Source: Anoxybacillus tengchongensis
GTDB taxonomy: Bacteria; Bacillota; Bacilli; Bacillales; Anoxybacillaceae
Assembly: GCF_014201585.1 (NCBI RefSeq)
Contig: NZ_JACHES010000011.1
Coordinates: 1-64,000 of the forward strand
Length of the DNA stretch: 64,000 nt
Direction: 5' to 3'
In this document: one piece after another, positions 7,973-16,814 of the stretch
Numbering within the stretch: the first letter of the stretch is position 1
Layout: each line of letters opens with the position of its first letter
Made by a program: the position numbers and the translations under genes
The notes under the pieces: generated by a model
The model's database searches: none
Told to the model about the DNA's origin: nothing
Seen by the model: only the letters and a program-made list of their open reading frames with translations

Positions 7973-8206
7973 ATGCATGCGTTTCTTGTTACGTTACTTG
8001 TAATTGTTTGTATTGGAATCATTGCGGTTGTTTTATTGCAATCGGGTCGAAGTGCAGGGCTTTCTGGTGCGATTACCGGCGGTGCCGAGCAATTGTTTGG
8101 CAAACAGAAAGCGCGCGGCATTGATGCGGTGTTACACCGTCTGACTGTTGTGCTTGCGGTGTTGTTTTTCGTATTAACAGTAGCTGTCACTTATTTTGAA
8201 CTGTAA
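7973..8206 (+). CDS. secG: SecG, preprotein translocase subunit
   Basis: 77 residues with the two membrane helices of SecG (about 3-23 and 53-74) separated by the conserved loop [23 protein letters not shown]. It is the small auxiliary subunit of the SecYEG channel that exports proteins across the cytoplasmic membrane. Start ATG behind GGAGGTG. Order secG-estA-rnr-smpB-ssrA is the usual one in Bacillus and Geobacillus. A hairpin with U run follows at 8209-8236. Confidence 0.97.
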   Translation: MHAFLVTLLVIVCIGIIAVVLLQSGRSAGLSGAITGGAEQLFGKQKARGIDAVLHRLTVVLAVLFFVLTVAVTYFEL

Positions 8207-8208
8207 CA

Positions 8209-8236
8209 GCGGTCCAGCGATGTGGATCGCTTTTTT
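8209..8236 (+). terminator. Terminator or attenuator after secG
   Basis: GCGGTCCA / TGGATCGC stem (one G-T pair) and six T residues. It lies only 24 bp ahead of estA, so it probably tunes downstream expression rather than ending the operon completely. Confidence 0.65.
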
Positions 8237-8259
8237 CGTGGAGAAAGGAGGAATCATTT

Positions 8260-8997
8260 GTGAAACTTGTTGCACCACAACCGTTTACTTTTGAAGCTGG
8301 TGAACGCGCTGTCTTATTATTGCATGGATTTACAGGGAATTCTGCCGATGTGCGGATGCTTGGGCGTTTTTTACAATCAAAAGGATATACGTGCCACGCG
8401 CCCATTTATAAAGGACATGGCGTGCCGCCAGAGGAGCTCGTTCATACCGGTCCAGAAGATTGGTGGCAAGATGTGATAAACGCTTACGAATATTTAAAAC
8501 AAACCCATGAAAAAATCGCTGTTGTTGGATTATCGCTTGGCGGTGTGTTTTCGTTAAAACTTGGCTATACTGTTCCTGTCGTTGGCATCGTGCCGATGTG
8601 TGCCCCGATGTATATCAAAAGCGAACAGACGATGTATGAAGGAGTTTTAGCATACGCTCGCGAATATAAAAAGCGAGAAGGAAAAGGCGAGGGGCAAATC
8701 GAGCGAGAAATGGCGGAGTTTGCGAAAACGCCGATGAAAACATTGAAAGCACTGCAACAACTCATTGCTGATGTGCGCGATCATTTAGATTTCATTTATG
8801 CGCCTGTTTTTGTTGTACAAGCGCGTCATGATGACATGATTAACCCAGATAGTGCAAATATTATTTATAACGGCGTTGAATCTCCGATCAAACAAATAAA
8901 ATGGTATGAGGAGTCAGGACACGTCATTACGCTTGATAAAGAAAAAGAACAGCTTCATGAAGACATTTATGCATTTTTAGAATCATTAGATTGGTAA
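8260..8997 (+). CDS. estA: Carboxylesterase of the Est30 type
   Basis: 245 residues, GTG start behind aaaggagg. Alpha/beta-hydrolase: oxyanion-hole motif [12 protein letters not shown] near residue 20, nucleophile GLSLGG (Ser92), Asp about 191 (RHDDMIN) and His about 221 (SGHVITLD). Nearly the same length and sequence as Geobacillus stearothermophilus Est30, which hydrolyses short- to medium-chain esters; family similarity is recalled, not searched. Cytoplasmic, no signal peptide. Followed 20 bp later by rnr. Confidence 0.93.
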   Translation: MKLVAPQPFTFEAGERAVLLLHGFTGNSADVRMLGRFLQSKGYTCHAPIYKGHGVPPEELVHTGPEDWWQDVINAYEYLKQTHEKIAVVGLSLGGVFSLKLGYTVPVVGIVPMCAPMYIKSEQTMYEGVLAYAREYKKREGKGEGQIEREMAEFAKTPMKTLKALQQLIADVRDHLDFIYAPVFVVQARHDDMINPDSANIIYNGVESPIKQIKWYEESGHVITLDKEKEQLHEDIYAFLESLDW

Positions 8998-9017
8998 TCC
9001 TCGAAAGGAGGAAGTAA

Positions 9018-11294
9018 ATGAAGGAAAAATTATTATCGTTTATGCGTGATGAAGCGTATAAACCGCTTACGGTGCAAGAATTAGAAGAAGCGTTTCATAT
9101 TACGGACGCTGCCGAATTTAAAGAACTTGTGAAAGCGCTCGTTGCGCTTGAAGAAGAAGGATTGATCGTCCGGACGAGAAGCAATCGTTATGGGCTACCT
9201 GAAAAAATGAACTTAATTCGCGGCAAAGTGACAGGTCATGCGAAAGGTTTTGCGTTTGTCGTCCCAGAAGATCCAACGCTTGATGACATTTTTATTCCAC
9301 CGTCGGAATTGAAAAATGCGATGCATGGCGACACCGTTCTTGTGCGCGTGAACGGACAGCCAACAGGCGCGCGTCAAGAAGGGACGATCGTCCGCATTAT
9401 TGAGCGGGGCATTACAGAAGTCGTCGGCACGTATACAGAAAGCAAAAACTTTGGCTTTGTTATTCCAGACGATAAAAAAATCGTCAACGACATTTTTATT
9501 CCAAAACATGCCGCAAACGGTGCTGTCGAAGGGCATAAAGTCGTCGTCCGCTTAACGACGTATCCGGAAGGACGCATTAGTGCGGAAGGGGAAGTTATTA
9601 AAATTTTAGGACATAAAAACGATCCGGGGGTCGATATTTTATCGATCATTCATAAACATGGATTGCCGCTTCAATTCCCAGAAGACGTCCTTGAACATGC
9701 GAACAGCATTCCAGATACGATTTCGGAAGAAGATTTACAAGGACGGCGTGATTTGCGCAATGAAGTGATCGTCACTATTGACGGGGAAGACGCAAAAGAT
9801 TTAGACGATGCAGTGACTGTAACGAAATTAGAAAACGGAAACTATAAACTCGGTGTTCATATTGCTGATGTCAGTCATTATGTTACAGAAGGGTCGCCGA
9901 TTGACCGCGAAGCATATGAGCGCGGAACGAGCGTTTATTTAGTTGACCGCGTCATTCCGATGATTCCGCATCGTTTGTCGAACGGCATTTGCTCGCTCAA
10001 TCCGAAAGTCGATCGGTTAACGTTATCGTGTGAAATGGAAATTAACGATCGCGGAGAAGTGGTAAGCCATGAAATTTTCCAAAGCGTCATTCGCACAACC
10101 GAACGCATGACATATTCTGATGTAAACCGCATTCTCGTTGATCGTGACGAAGCACTGCGAGAAAAATATGCTTCGCTTGTGCCAATGTTTGAGTTAATGG
10201 CACAATTAGCGGATATTTTACGAAATAAACGAATGAAACGCGGTGCAATTGATTTTGATTTTAAAGAAGCAAAAGTGCTTGTCGATGAAAATGGGAAGCC
10301 TTATGATGTCATCTTGCGTGAACGTTCCGTTGCCGAACGACTAATTGAAGAATTTATGCTAGCAGCGAACGAAACAATTGCCGAACATTTTCATTGGATG
10401 AATGTCCCATTTATTTATCGCGTGCATGAAGATCCGAAACCAGAGAAATTGCAACGCTTTTTAGAGTTCATTACAAACTTCGGTTATGTCGTCAAAGGAA
10501 CGGGCAATCAAATTCATCCGCGTGCTTTGCAAGAAGTGTTGGAAGCAGTACGTGGCGAGCCAGAAGAAATGGTCGTATCAACCGTCATGCTTCGATCGAT
10601 GAAGCAAGCGCGTTATGACGCCGAAAGTCTCGGTCACTATGGACTATCAACGGAGTTTTATACGCACTTTACATCACCGATTCGCCGCTACCCAGACTTA
10701 ATTGTTCATCGCCTTATTCGCACGTATTTAATTCATGGGCAAATGGATGAACAAACGCAGCAAAAATGGGCGGAGAAGCTGCCTGAAATTGCGGAGCATA
10801 CATCAAATATGGAGCGTCGCGCGGTAGAAGCAGAACGCGAAACGGATGACTTGAAAAAGACAGAGTTTATGGAAGATAAAATTGGCATGGAGTTTGACGG
10901 CATTATTAGCTCGGTGACAAACTTTGGACTGTTTGTCGAACTGCCAAACACAGTCGAAGGGCTTGTGCACGTCAGCTATTTAACAGACGATTACTACCAT
11001 TACGACGAGCAACATTATGCAATGATTGGTGAACGGACGGGGAAAGTGTACCGCATCGGCGACGAAATTACGGTGCGTGTCATTAACGTCAATAAAGAAG
11101 AACGCATCGTTGATTTTGAGATTGTCGGCATGAAAGGGCGAAAAAACAAACGACCGAAAGCTACTCCAGTCGTCATTGAAGGAAAGCGGAAAAAGAAAAA
11201 AGAAGAACAATGGCCGACGAAAAAAACGAAGAAAAGTAAAAAGTTTTATGAAGACATCCCAAACATGAAAAAGAAGAAAAAGAAAAAACGATAA
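9018..11294 (+). CDS. rnr: Ribonuclease R
   Basis: 758 residues, ATG behind gaaaggagg. Domains in order: N-terminal winged helix (about 1-60), two cold-shock/OB RNA-binding domains ([35 protein letters not shown]), the catalytic RNB domain with the metal-binding Asp cluster ([14 protein letters not shown]), an S1 domain ([15 protein letters not shown]) and a Lys-rich tail. It degrades structured RNA 3'->5'. Beside smpB and ssrA it fits the trans-translation context, in which RNase R clears defective mRNA and processes tmRNA. Confidence 0.97.
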   Translation: MKEKLLSFMRDEAYKPLTVQELEEAFHITDAAEFKELVKALVALEEEGLIVRTRSNRYGLPEKMNLIRGKVTGHAKGFAFVVPEDPTLDDIFIPPSELKNAMHGDTVLVRVNGQPTGARQEGTIVRIIERGITEVVGTYTESKNFGFVIPDDKKIVNDIFIPKHAANGAVEGHKVVVRLTTYPEGRISAEGEVIKILGHKNDPGVDILSIIHKHGLPLQFPEDVLEHANSIPDTISEEDLQGRRDLRNEVIVTIDGEDAKDLDDAVTVTKLENGNYKLGVHIADVSHYVTEGSPIDREAYERGTSVYLVDRVIPMIPHRLSNGICSLNPKVDRLTLSCEMEINDRGEVVSHEIFQSVIRTTERMTYSDVNRILVDRDEALREKYASLVPMFELMAQLADILRNKRMKRGAIDFDFKEAKVLVDENGKPYDVILRERSVAERLIEEFMLAANETIAEHFHWMNVPFIYRVHEDPKPEKLQRFLEFITNFGYVVKGTGNQIHPRALQEVLEAVRGEPEEMVVSTVMLRSMKQARYDAESLGHYGLSTEFYTHFTSPIRRYPDLIVHRLIRTYLIHGQMDEQTQQKWAEKLPEIAEHTSNMERRAVEAERETDDLKKTEFMEDKIGMEFDGIISSVTNFGLFVELPNTVEGLVHVSYLTDDYYHYDEQHYAMIGERTGKVYRIGDEITVRVINVNKEERIVDFEIVGMKGRKNKRPKATPVVIEGKRKKKKEEQWPTKKTKKSKKFYEDIPNMKKKKKKKR

Positions 11295-11295
11295 G

Positions 11296-11324
11296 AAAAG
11301 CCTCAAGAACGGAGGCTTTTCCTT
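11296..11324 (+). terminator. Terminator after rnr
   Basis: AAAAGCCTC / GAGGCTTTT perfect stem with a short loop and pyrimidine-rich tail. Confidence 0.75.
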
Positions 11325-11372
11325 TCTTATCATTTTTGTTAAAATATTCGTTGTCTGAAGGGAGGGAAACAA

Positions 11373-11837
11373 ATGCCAAAAGGGGAAGGTAAACTCATTG
11401 CGCAAAATAAAAAAGCGCACCACGATTATTTTATTGAAGAAACGTACGAAGCAGGACTTGTGTTGCAAGGAACGGAAATTAAGTCGATCCGCGCCGGCAA
11501 GGTGAACTTAAAAGATTCATTTGCGAAAGTGGAAAAAGGGGAAGTATTTTTGCATAATATGCATATTAGCCCGTACGAGCAAGGCAACCGTTATAACCAT
11601 GATCCGCTGCGGACGCGTAAACTATTGCTTCATCGCCGCGAAATTAATAAGTTGATCGGTTATACGAAAGAACAAGGCTATACACTTGTCCCGCTCAAGC
11701 TATATATAAAAGACGGTTTTGCGAAATTGTTGTTAGGTGTTGGAAAAGGAAAGAAAAAATACGACAAACGAGAAGATATGAAAAAGAAAGAAGCCCAACG
11801 CGAAGTCGAACGCGCTTTCCGCGAACGTCAGAAATAA
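11373..11837 (+). CDS. smpB: SsrA-binding protein SmpB
   Basis: 154 residues, usual length. Contains the SmpB core: [55 protein letters not shown], and the basic C-terminal tail ([21 protein letters not shown]) that enters the empty mRNA channel. It binds tmRNA and carries it to stalled ribosomes. Start ATG behind gggaggg; the tmRNA gene follows about 100 bp downstream. Confidence 0.97.
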   Translation: MPKGEGKLIAQNKKAHHDYFIEETYEAGLVLQGTEIKSIRAGKVNLKDSFAKVEKGEVFLHNMHISPYEQGNRYNHDPLRTRKLLLHRREINKLIGYTKEQGYTLVPLKLYIKDGFAKLLLGVGKGKKKYDKREDMKKKEAQREVERAFRERQK

Positions 11838-11852
11838 TCCAATATGTTACAA

Positions 11853-11880
11853 TTGCAAAACAGATGAAATGTGATATAAT
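11853..11880 (+). promoter_or_regulatory. ssrA promoter
   Basis: TTGCAA, 16-bp spacer, perfect TATAAT. Transcription should start near 11887, giving a ~50-nt 5' leader that is removed during tmRNA maturation. Confidence 0.75.
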
Positions 11881-11936
11881 AAGACGTGTCAGCCAGTTAC
11901 GAAAGCTTAAGCTTCCTTCGTACGTTTCTCTTATAC

Positions 11937-12286
11937 GGGGACGTTACGGATTCGACAGGGGTAGATCGAGCTTAAGCTGCGAGCCGAGGGGATCGTCCTC
12001 GTAAAAACGTCACCTAAAGATAACTGGCAAAGAAAACTACGCTTTAGCTGCTTAATTTATGCGGCTAGCTCCTACCGCCATCGCCCATGTGGCGGCCTAG
12101 GGGTTCATAACAAGTGGGCTACGCCCAAGTCCGCCGTCTGAGGACGCGGGAAGAGAACAATCAGACTAGTTGCTCGGATGCCTGTCGGTAGGCGGAAGAT
12201 GCAGCGAAACGTAAATATACCGACTACGCTCGTAGACGCTTAAGTGGCGATATCTCTGGACGTGGGTTCGACTCCCACCGTCTCCA
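11937..12286 (+). ncRNA. ssrA: tmRNA (ssrA)
   Basis: Starts GGGGACGTTACGGATTCGAC and ends with the T-arm GTGGGTTCGACTCCCAC and acceptor CGTCTCC plus discriminator A. The tag reading frame is 12026-12055: resume codon GGC, then K-E-N-Y-A-L-A-A and TAA, i.e. tag (A)GKENYALAA, shorter than the B. subtilis tag but with the same degradation signal ALAA. The 3' CCA is not encoded (sequence continues TAAT), so it must be added by CCA-adding enzyme. The 3' end doubles as the attachment site of the island that follows. Confidence 0.97.
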
Positions 12287-12329
12287 TAATATTTAGTCAC
12301 GATAAAAGCGACTGCATATGCGGTCGTTT
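12271..12329 (+). repeat. Left attachment repeat (attL) of the ssrA island
   Basis: 59-bp segment containing the last 16 bp of tmRNA and most of its natural terminator. It recurs at 14629-14687 with two mismatches. The copy here keeps tmRNA intact, but the terminator's T run is cut after three T residues, where island DNA begins. Confidence 0.88.
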
Positions 12330-12361
12330 CAGCTTGTCGACAAAGTCGACAAGCTGTTTTA
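12330..12361 (+). terminator. Island-borne terminator directly behind ssrA
   Basis: Perfect 11-bp stem CAGCTTGTCGA / TCGACAAGCTG followed by TTTT. It starts at the exact end of the attachment repeat and probably replaces the displaced ssrA terminator. Confidence 0.75.
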
Positions 12362-12385
12362 ATTCTGGAGGGACAAGTATTAAAA

Positions 12386-12613
12386 GTGCCTTTTAAAACA
12401 GAAAAAGTTGAGCATTACATTGTGAAGAAGGGTGATGCCCTAACTAAAATTGCAAAGAAGTATGGAACAACCGTGCAAAATTTAGTGAAGCTTAGTAATA
12501 TTAAAAATCCAGACTTGATTCGTGTTGGGCAAAAGTTGCGTGTGAAATACCCCCCCTGCTACTTGGCAGGGGATTTTTTGTTTATTGCGACATGTTTCGA
12601 CATTTTTTTTTGA
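12386..12613 (+). CDS. Single LysM-domain protein, C-terminus run into a terminator
   Basis: GTG start at 12386 with ggaggga about 12 bp upstream. Residues about 8-53 form one LysM domain ([21 protein letters not shown]...[10 protein letters not shown]), which binds peptidoglycan N-acetylglucosamine. No signal peptide, as in LysM-tagged phage or toxin proteins. The final ~20 residues (PPCYLAGDF...) are translated from a hairpin terminator (12553-12579), so the original end of the gene is probably missing through deletion. It precedes a peptidoglycan-binding toxin gene in the island and may have served its delivery. Confidence 0.6.
   Translation: MPFKTEKVEHYIVKKGDALTKIAKKYGTTVQNLVKLSNIKNPDLIRVGQKLRVKYPPCYLAGDFLFIATCFDIFF
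12553..12580 (+). terminator. Terminator lying inside the LysM reading frame
   Basis: CCCCTGC / GCAGGGG stem, 6-nt loop and a T run. Its location inside the open frame suggests a deletion fused the LysM gene to the end of a lost gene. Confidence 0.75.
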
Positions 12614-12661
12614 TTGTTATTTGATATGATGATAAGCAAAAAATGACGAGGAGGATTGAAG

Positions 12662-13947
12662 GTGTACGCTGTAGATGGTGTCGGTAGAGTCACGTATCCT
12701 TCTAACTACACAAATGATTTATGGAGTGGGCAAACGCTAAAAAGAGGAGATAAGAGTGATTATGTGAAGACGCTGCAATCTTGGCTTTACAAGGCTGGAT
12801 TTAATCCTGGTGGAATCGATGGGGTTTATGGAGGCAATACAGAAAGTGCTGTGAAGGAATTTCAGAAGAAGGTTGGAATTACAGCAGACGGAATTGCAGG
12901 AAAACAAACTTATCAAGCTTTACAAAGGTATGTTAGAACAGAAACAACAACAGCACAATCAAACTCATCGAACAGCAATGACCGTTGGACTGGTCAGACA
13001 CTTAGAGAAGGAAACCGGGGACAAGCGGTGAAAGATTTGCAGACTAAACTTCAACGACTAGGATATAACATTGGAACAATTGATGGTGTTTACGGTAAAC
13101 AAACAACAGAAGCAGTAAGAAGTTTTCAAAAAGCAAACGGACTAGAAGTTGATGGGATAGCCGGTAAAATCACTTACAACGCTATTGAGCATATGTTGCA
13201 ACAAAAAAATTACTATGATAAAAAGACAGTGATTGAAAATAAGTATAAGGCATTGGAAAACAAGGTTCATTCTCAAGATTCTACATGGGGAGAAGTAGAA
13301 AAATCTTTAAAAGAAATTGCTAAATTAGGTTTCGATTTTATTATTGGGGATGATATTAAAACTTTATTGAATCCCAGCGCTGATACAATTGATAAAGTTA
13401 TTGCGGCTTTAAGTTTTATTCCGACTGGTAAGCTGTTAAATGGTGCTATAAAATTGTCTAAGGTTGGAGAAAAAATTGCTGTAAAGATAGACTCTAAAAT
13501 TTTAGCTGTTGGAAAAGAGGTGATACTCCCAAAAGTAGATACATTTGAACAAGCAAGAAACATTGCATTGGAAATTGTAGGTGATTTAGGATCAAATTCT
13601 AAACCTGTAATAGGGAGATTGAAAACTATATAAGTTGCAATAAAGAATTTCTGATTTTTTTGTTTCTGTTTTCATCTGGATACGAGCTGATACGGTATAG
13701 CTTGGCAGGTAATCATCTGGATGTAAAACAAAAATTCAACTTATATAGCAAAGGATATGGAAAAGTGATTGGTAGGATGTCTGCGGACGAGAAAGTTAGG
13801 TGGAGACTAGATTATGATCCGGAGAAAGGGATACATATTAACGTTGAAGATTACAGAAATGGGAAAGGTCAAGCGATAAAAGTATGCATTCCTTTTAAAG
13901 GGGATGAAAAAACATTCGAATCCCTTTTAAAGCATCTCAATAAATAA
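12662..13947 (+). pseudogene. Peptidoglycan-binding polymorphic toxin, split near its C-terminal toxin module
   Basis: Start GTG 12662 (spacing 7 from GAGGAGG; a TTG at 12656 is too close). First part, to 13633: two PG_binding_1 domains (LKRGDKSDYVKTLQSWLYKAG...GIAGKQTY; LREGNRGQAVKDLQTKLQRLGY...GIAGKITY), a linker, and a hydrophobic pretoxin region ending FEQARNIALEIVGDLG...IGRLKTI, stop. The continuation, GYGKVIGRMSADEKVRWRLDYDP...FESLLKHLNK, lies in another frame up to 13947. In related toxins I recall these parts being contiguous. Between them are about 100 bp bounded by a 12-bp inverted repeat. The toxin is therefore probably inactive, while its presumed immunity gene at 13961 is intact. 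Confidence 0.75.
13626..13748 (+). mobile_element. Small insertion bounded by 12-bp inverted repeats
   Basis: CTATATAAGTTG at 13626-13637 and its exact complement CAACTTATATAG at 13737-13748 enclose AT-rich DNA that breaks the toxin gene. TCATCTGGAT occurs twice inside. Too short to code; element family unknown. No clear target duplication was found, so a rearrangement remains possible. Confidence 0.45.
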
Positions 13948-13960
13948 GGGGGGATGAACA

Positions 13961-14377
13961 ATGACACTATTTGAAGAGTGTGTTCATGCAATTGGGGATG
14001 ATCATTTGAGGATTTTATCGAACGAGGAAACTGAAAAATATTTTGATTATTTGTGTACATTATTCCCTATTTTACCTTGGGGAAGGATTGATTGGGAAAA
14101 AGTATCTGAAAGAAAAGAAATAACATATTTATCAGAAATCACAGACTGGGTACGACAAAAGGGAATGAATGATAAAGATGTGATAGTATTATGGAACTAT
14201 TCTTATTGTCCTGGCATTCAGACAAAATTGGAAAAAGTTCTAAATGCAATCGATGATGTGGTTGCTGTGGGATCAGATACCTTTATCCTTTGTACAAATG
14301 GAGAGTATATAATCGAATTTTTCCATGATGGCCAAGTGACCATAGGTACTCCAGAAAATAAAACGAGAAAAATTTAA
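13961..14377 (+). CDS. Probable immunity protein of the island toxin
   Basis: 138 residues, ATG behind aagggggg, 13 bp after the toxin tail. Acidic, no signal peptide; contains LSNEETEKYFDYLCTLFPIL and PWGRIDW, followed by beta-rich segments. I associate the WGRIDW pattern with immunity proteins paired with this kind of toxin tail, but no family name is certain. Intact frame beside a broken toxin suggests retained protective value. Confidence 0.65.
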   Translation: MTLFEECVHAIGDDHLRILSNEETEKYFDYLCTLFPILPWGRIDWEKVSERKEITYLSEITDWVRQKGMNDKDVIVLWNYSYCPGIQTKLEKVLNAIDDVVAVGSDTFILCTNGEYIIEFFHDGQVTIGTPENKTRKI

Positions 14378-14628
14378 TCATCTTCGTTTTTTGAAAAACT
14401 CTCATTTCTAAGTGTATGTGGTAGGAGACATTCGTCAACAATGGTGGTGTGTAAGTTTTCGGGATGTTCTAGAAAAATACAGGACGCAGCAGAGTAGAGA
14501 AGAAGGCGGATCGCTCCGCCTTTTTGCACGAAACAGCGGCCAAAAATAATTTTGCATAAATTTTGCACGCTAAGGAAATTGAAAGCCTATAAACTTTGAA
14601 AAAATCAAGGTTTGTAGGGGGAAGTTTT
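14378..14628. other. Right end of the ssrA island without genes
   Basis: No credible gene on either strand. The only clear structure is the hairpin AAGGCGGA / TCCGCCTT with a T run (14502-14523), a good terminator for the immunity gene. No integrase or excisionase remnant is visible. Confidence 0.6.
14502..14525 (+). terminator. Terminator of the island operon
   Basis: Perfect 8-bp stem AAGGCGGA / TCCGCCTT with 4-nt loop and TTTTT. Confidence 0.85.
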
Positions 14629-14687
14629 ACTTCCACCGTCTCCATAATATTTAGTCACGATAAAAGCGACTGCATACGCGGTCGTTT
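14629..14687 (+). repeat. Right attachment repeat (attR), carrying the original ssrA terminator
   Basis: Second copy of the 59-bp repeat (57 of 59 identical to 12271-12329). Here the hairpin AAGCGACTGC / GCGGTCGTTT is followed by an uninterrupted T run, so this is the native ssrA terminator separated from its gene by the island. Confidence 0.88.
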
Positions 14688-14752
14688 TTTTATTTTTGAT
14701 TTAGAAATTACGTGTGTTTTTATCGTTTATACCTTTAAAATACAAAAAATAA

Positions 14753-14781
14753 TTGACAAAGATTATCAATATCATTATCAT
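14753..14781 (+). promoter_or_regulatory. Promoter of the heme/iron operon
   Basis: TTGACA, 17-bp spacer, TATCAT. It overlaps an upstream Fur-box-like sequence (ATTATCAATATCATTATCAT). Confidence 0.7.
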
Positions 14782-14790
14782 ATTACTTGC

Positions 14791-14812
14791 AAATGATAAT
14801 GATAATCATTAA
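14791..14812 (+). promoter_or_regulatory. Fur box
   Basis: TGATAATGATAATCATTA matches the classical Fur operator (GATAATGATAATCATTATC) almost fully. It lies just downstream of the promoter, so iron-loaded Fur should block transcription. Confidence 0.85.
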
Positions 14813-14831
14813 AAAGAAAGGAGAAGAAAAA

Positions 14832-15764
14832 ATGAGGAAGTTGCTTTCTTATATGTTGTCGCTATGTTTGCTTATCGGTTTATTTACCTTTACAGGCGGA
14901 ACGGCTGAAGCATCAACACGCATAACAATTAAAGATTTAGCAGGGCGAACGGTGACGTTTGATCGCACACCACAACGTGTCGTCGTATTAAGCCCTGGGG
15001 ATTTACATACGCTTCAAGCGCTCGGTGTACAAGTGATTGGGAGACCAACCTCTGCGACGCCTGTTGATGCGAGCTTGCAATCAGTACCACAGGTAGGAAA
15101 CATTCATCAACCAAACTTTGAAAAAATCGTTAGTTTACAACCAGATGTCGTTATTGCAAGTACATCTTTTTTAGGACATATTCAAAAAGCAGAATCATTG
15201 GGATTGAAAGTCGTTATCACTTCTGGTAGTTCCGTTAATGATATTAAATTAACCATTACATTATTAGGAAAGTTGTTTAACAAAGCGCAAAAAGCGAAAG
15301 TGTTAGTTGGAAAGATTGATAGCAAAGTAAAAAAATATAGCAAAACAAAGACAAAGGTACGTGCTGTCATTTTATTCGGTTCAGGCGCTAGTTCCCTCGT
15401 TGCTTTACCAACATCATTTTCTGGTGATGTATTAGTAAAAGCGGGTGGAGAAAATATTGCAGCAAGCTTCTCACAACTGAAAGATTTTCCGGGTTACGCC
15501 AACTTAAGTACAGAACGTATTATCGCCAGCAATCCCGATGTCATTTTCATGATTACACATGCAAACCATGCAGAAACAAAAAAAGCAATGATTAAATTAA
15601 TGTCAACAAGTTCATGGCGCAATTTAAATGCCGTAAAAAATAAAAATGTTGTATTTTTACCGAGTGAACTATTTGCAGCAAGCCCTGGTGTGAAAATTAC
15701 TGATGCATTAGACCATATGAATAAAGAGTTATTAAAAGTGAGAGCGAAAATGAAAAAGTCATAG
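14832..15764 (+). CDS. Iron/heme ABC transporter substrate-binding protein
   Basis: 310 residues from ATG 14832 (aaaggaga 8 bp upstream); an in-frame start at 14787 lies inside the Fur box and is rejected. N-terminal signal peptide ending GGTAEAS, without a convincing lipobox, so the protein may be released or held by the transporter rather than lipid-anchored. The mature part is a class III periplasmic-binding fold: TFDRTPQRVVVLSPGDLHTLQALG, VGNIHQPNFEKIVSLQPDVVIAS, and long central helix. Together with the permease, ATPase, HugZ-like protein and heme oxygenase downstream, heme is the likely ligand; a siderophore is the alternative. Confidence 0.88.
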   Translation: MRKLLSYMLSLCLLIGLFTFTGGTAEASTRITIKDLAGRTVTFDRTPQRVVVLSPGDLHTLQALGVQVIGRPTSATPVDASLQSVPQVGNIHQPNFEKIVSLQPDVVIASTSFLGHIQKAESLGLKVVITSGSSVNDIKLTITLLGKLFNKAQKAKVLVGKIDSKVKKYSKTKTKVRAVILFGSGASSLVALPTSFSGDVLVKAGGENIAASFSQLKDFPGYANLSTERIIASNPDVIFMITHANHAETKKAMIKLMSTSSWRNLNAVKNKNVVFLPSELFAASPGVKITDALDHMNKELLKVRAKMKKS

Positions 15765-15779
15765 ATGAGGGATGAAATC

Positions 15780-16814
15780 ATGGAAACGCTTCTTAGCGAA
15801 ATACGAGAAAGAAAACATCCTTATGCGAAAAGAAGGGTATGGACGTTCGTTTTCCTTCTCATCTCGATCGTATTTGTATGTTTATATTCTGTCATTACAG
15901 GAAGTGTGAAGCTACAGTTGCATGAAGTTTGGGAAGGGCTTACAGGGGAAAAGGATTCCATGTTTTATACGATCGTATGGGATCTACGATTGCCGAGGAC
16001 GATCGTTGGTTTAATTGTCGGTATGTGTTTAGCTGTTTCAGGAACAATTATGCAAGGGGTGATGAAAAATCCGCTCGCTGATCCCGGTATTATTGGCGTA
16101 TCGTCAGGAGCGGCTTTAATGGCTGTGATTATTACAATTGTATTGCCACAATATATCGTGCTGTTGCCCCTTGTCGCGTTTGTTGGAGGATTTGTCACAG
16201 CGATGCTTATTTATGCTCTAGCGTGGCAAGGTGGTTCATCAATTGCAAGAATTATTTTAGTTGGGGTTGCTATTAATGCGATTATTGGAGCAACGATGAG
16301 CGCCATTATGTTGCTGTACAGCGATCGCGTGCAAGCTGTTCTTCCTTGGATGGCAGGCGTCATTTCAGGAGCGACAATGGAGCAGGCGAAGTTGCTTGTG
16401 TTTTACAGCATCCCAGGCTTTATTTTGTCGATCCTTGCTATTCGCCATATCCGCATTCTCCATTTAGGAGATGAGGTGGCGAAACTTTTAGGGCATCATG
16501 TTGAACGTTCTCGTTTCCTTTTAATTGTCATTAGTACATTTTTAACAGGTATTGCTGTTAGTGTTTCTGGATTAATTGGTTTCATTGGTCTTGTCGTTCC
16601 ACACATAATTCGACTAATTGTTGGAAGTGATGATCGATTTGTGTTGCCGTTATCAGCATTAGGCGGCGGGGCGTTTCTCGTGTTTGCTGATACAATTGCG
16701 CGCAGTTGGTTTGATCCCATTGAACTACCAGTTGGTTTATTACTGTCATTTTTAGGTGGTCCATTCTTTTTATATATTCTCCATAAAAGGGGGAATGTGC
16801 GTGCTTTCGGCTAA
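15780..16814 (+). CDS. FecCD-type iron/heme ABC permease
   Basis: 344 residues from ATG 15780 (GAGGGATG 8 bp upstream); ATG 15765 also lies in frame. About ten membrane helices; family motifs LRLPRTIVGLIVGMCLAVSG, GVMKNPLADPGIIGVSSGAAL and GLIGFIGLVVPHIIRLIVG. It forms the membrane channel, as a homodimer, for the binding protein upstream and ATPase downstream. The C-terminus overlaps the next start by 14 bp, implying translational coupling. Confidence 0.93.
   Translation: METLLSEIRERKHPYAKRRVWTFVFLLISIVFVCLYSVITGSVKLQLHEVWEGLTGEKDSMFYTIVWDLRLPRTIVGLIVGMCLAVSGTIMQGVMKNPLADPGIIGVSSGAALMAVIITIVLPQYIVLLPLVAFVGGFVTAMLIYALAWQGGSSIARIILVGVAINAIIGATMSAIMLLYSDRVQAVLPWMAGVISGATMEQAKLLVFYSIPGFILSILAIRHIRILHLGDEVAKLLGHHVERSRFLLIVISTFLTGIAVSVSGLIGFIGLVVPHIIRLIVGSDDRFVLPLSALGGGAFLVFADTIARSWFDPIELPVGLLLSFLGGPFFLYILHKRGNVRAFG

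Noticed and set aside
14787-14831. N-terminal extension of the heme-binding protein from 14787
   Set aside because: That start lies inside the Fur box and has no ribosome site; the ATG at 14832 starts a normal signal peptide.
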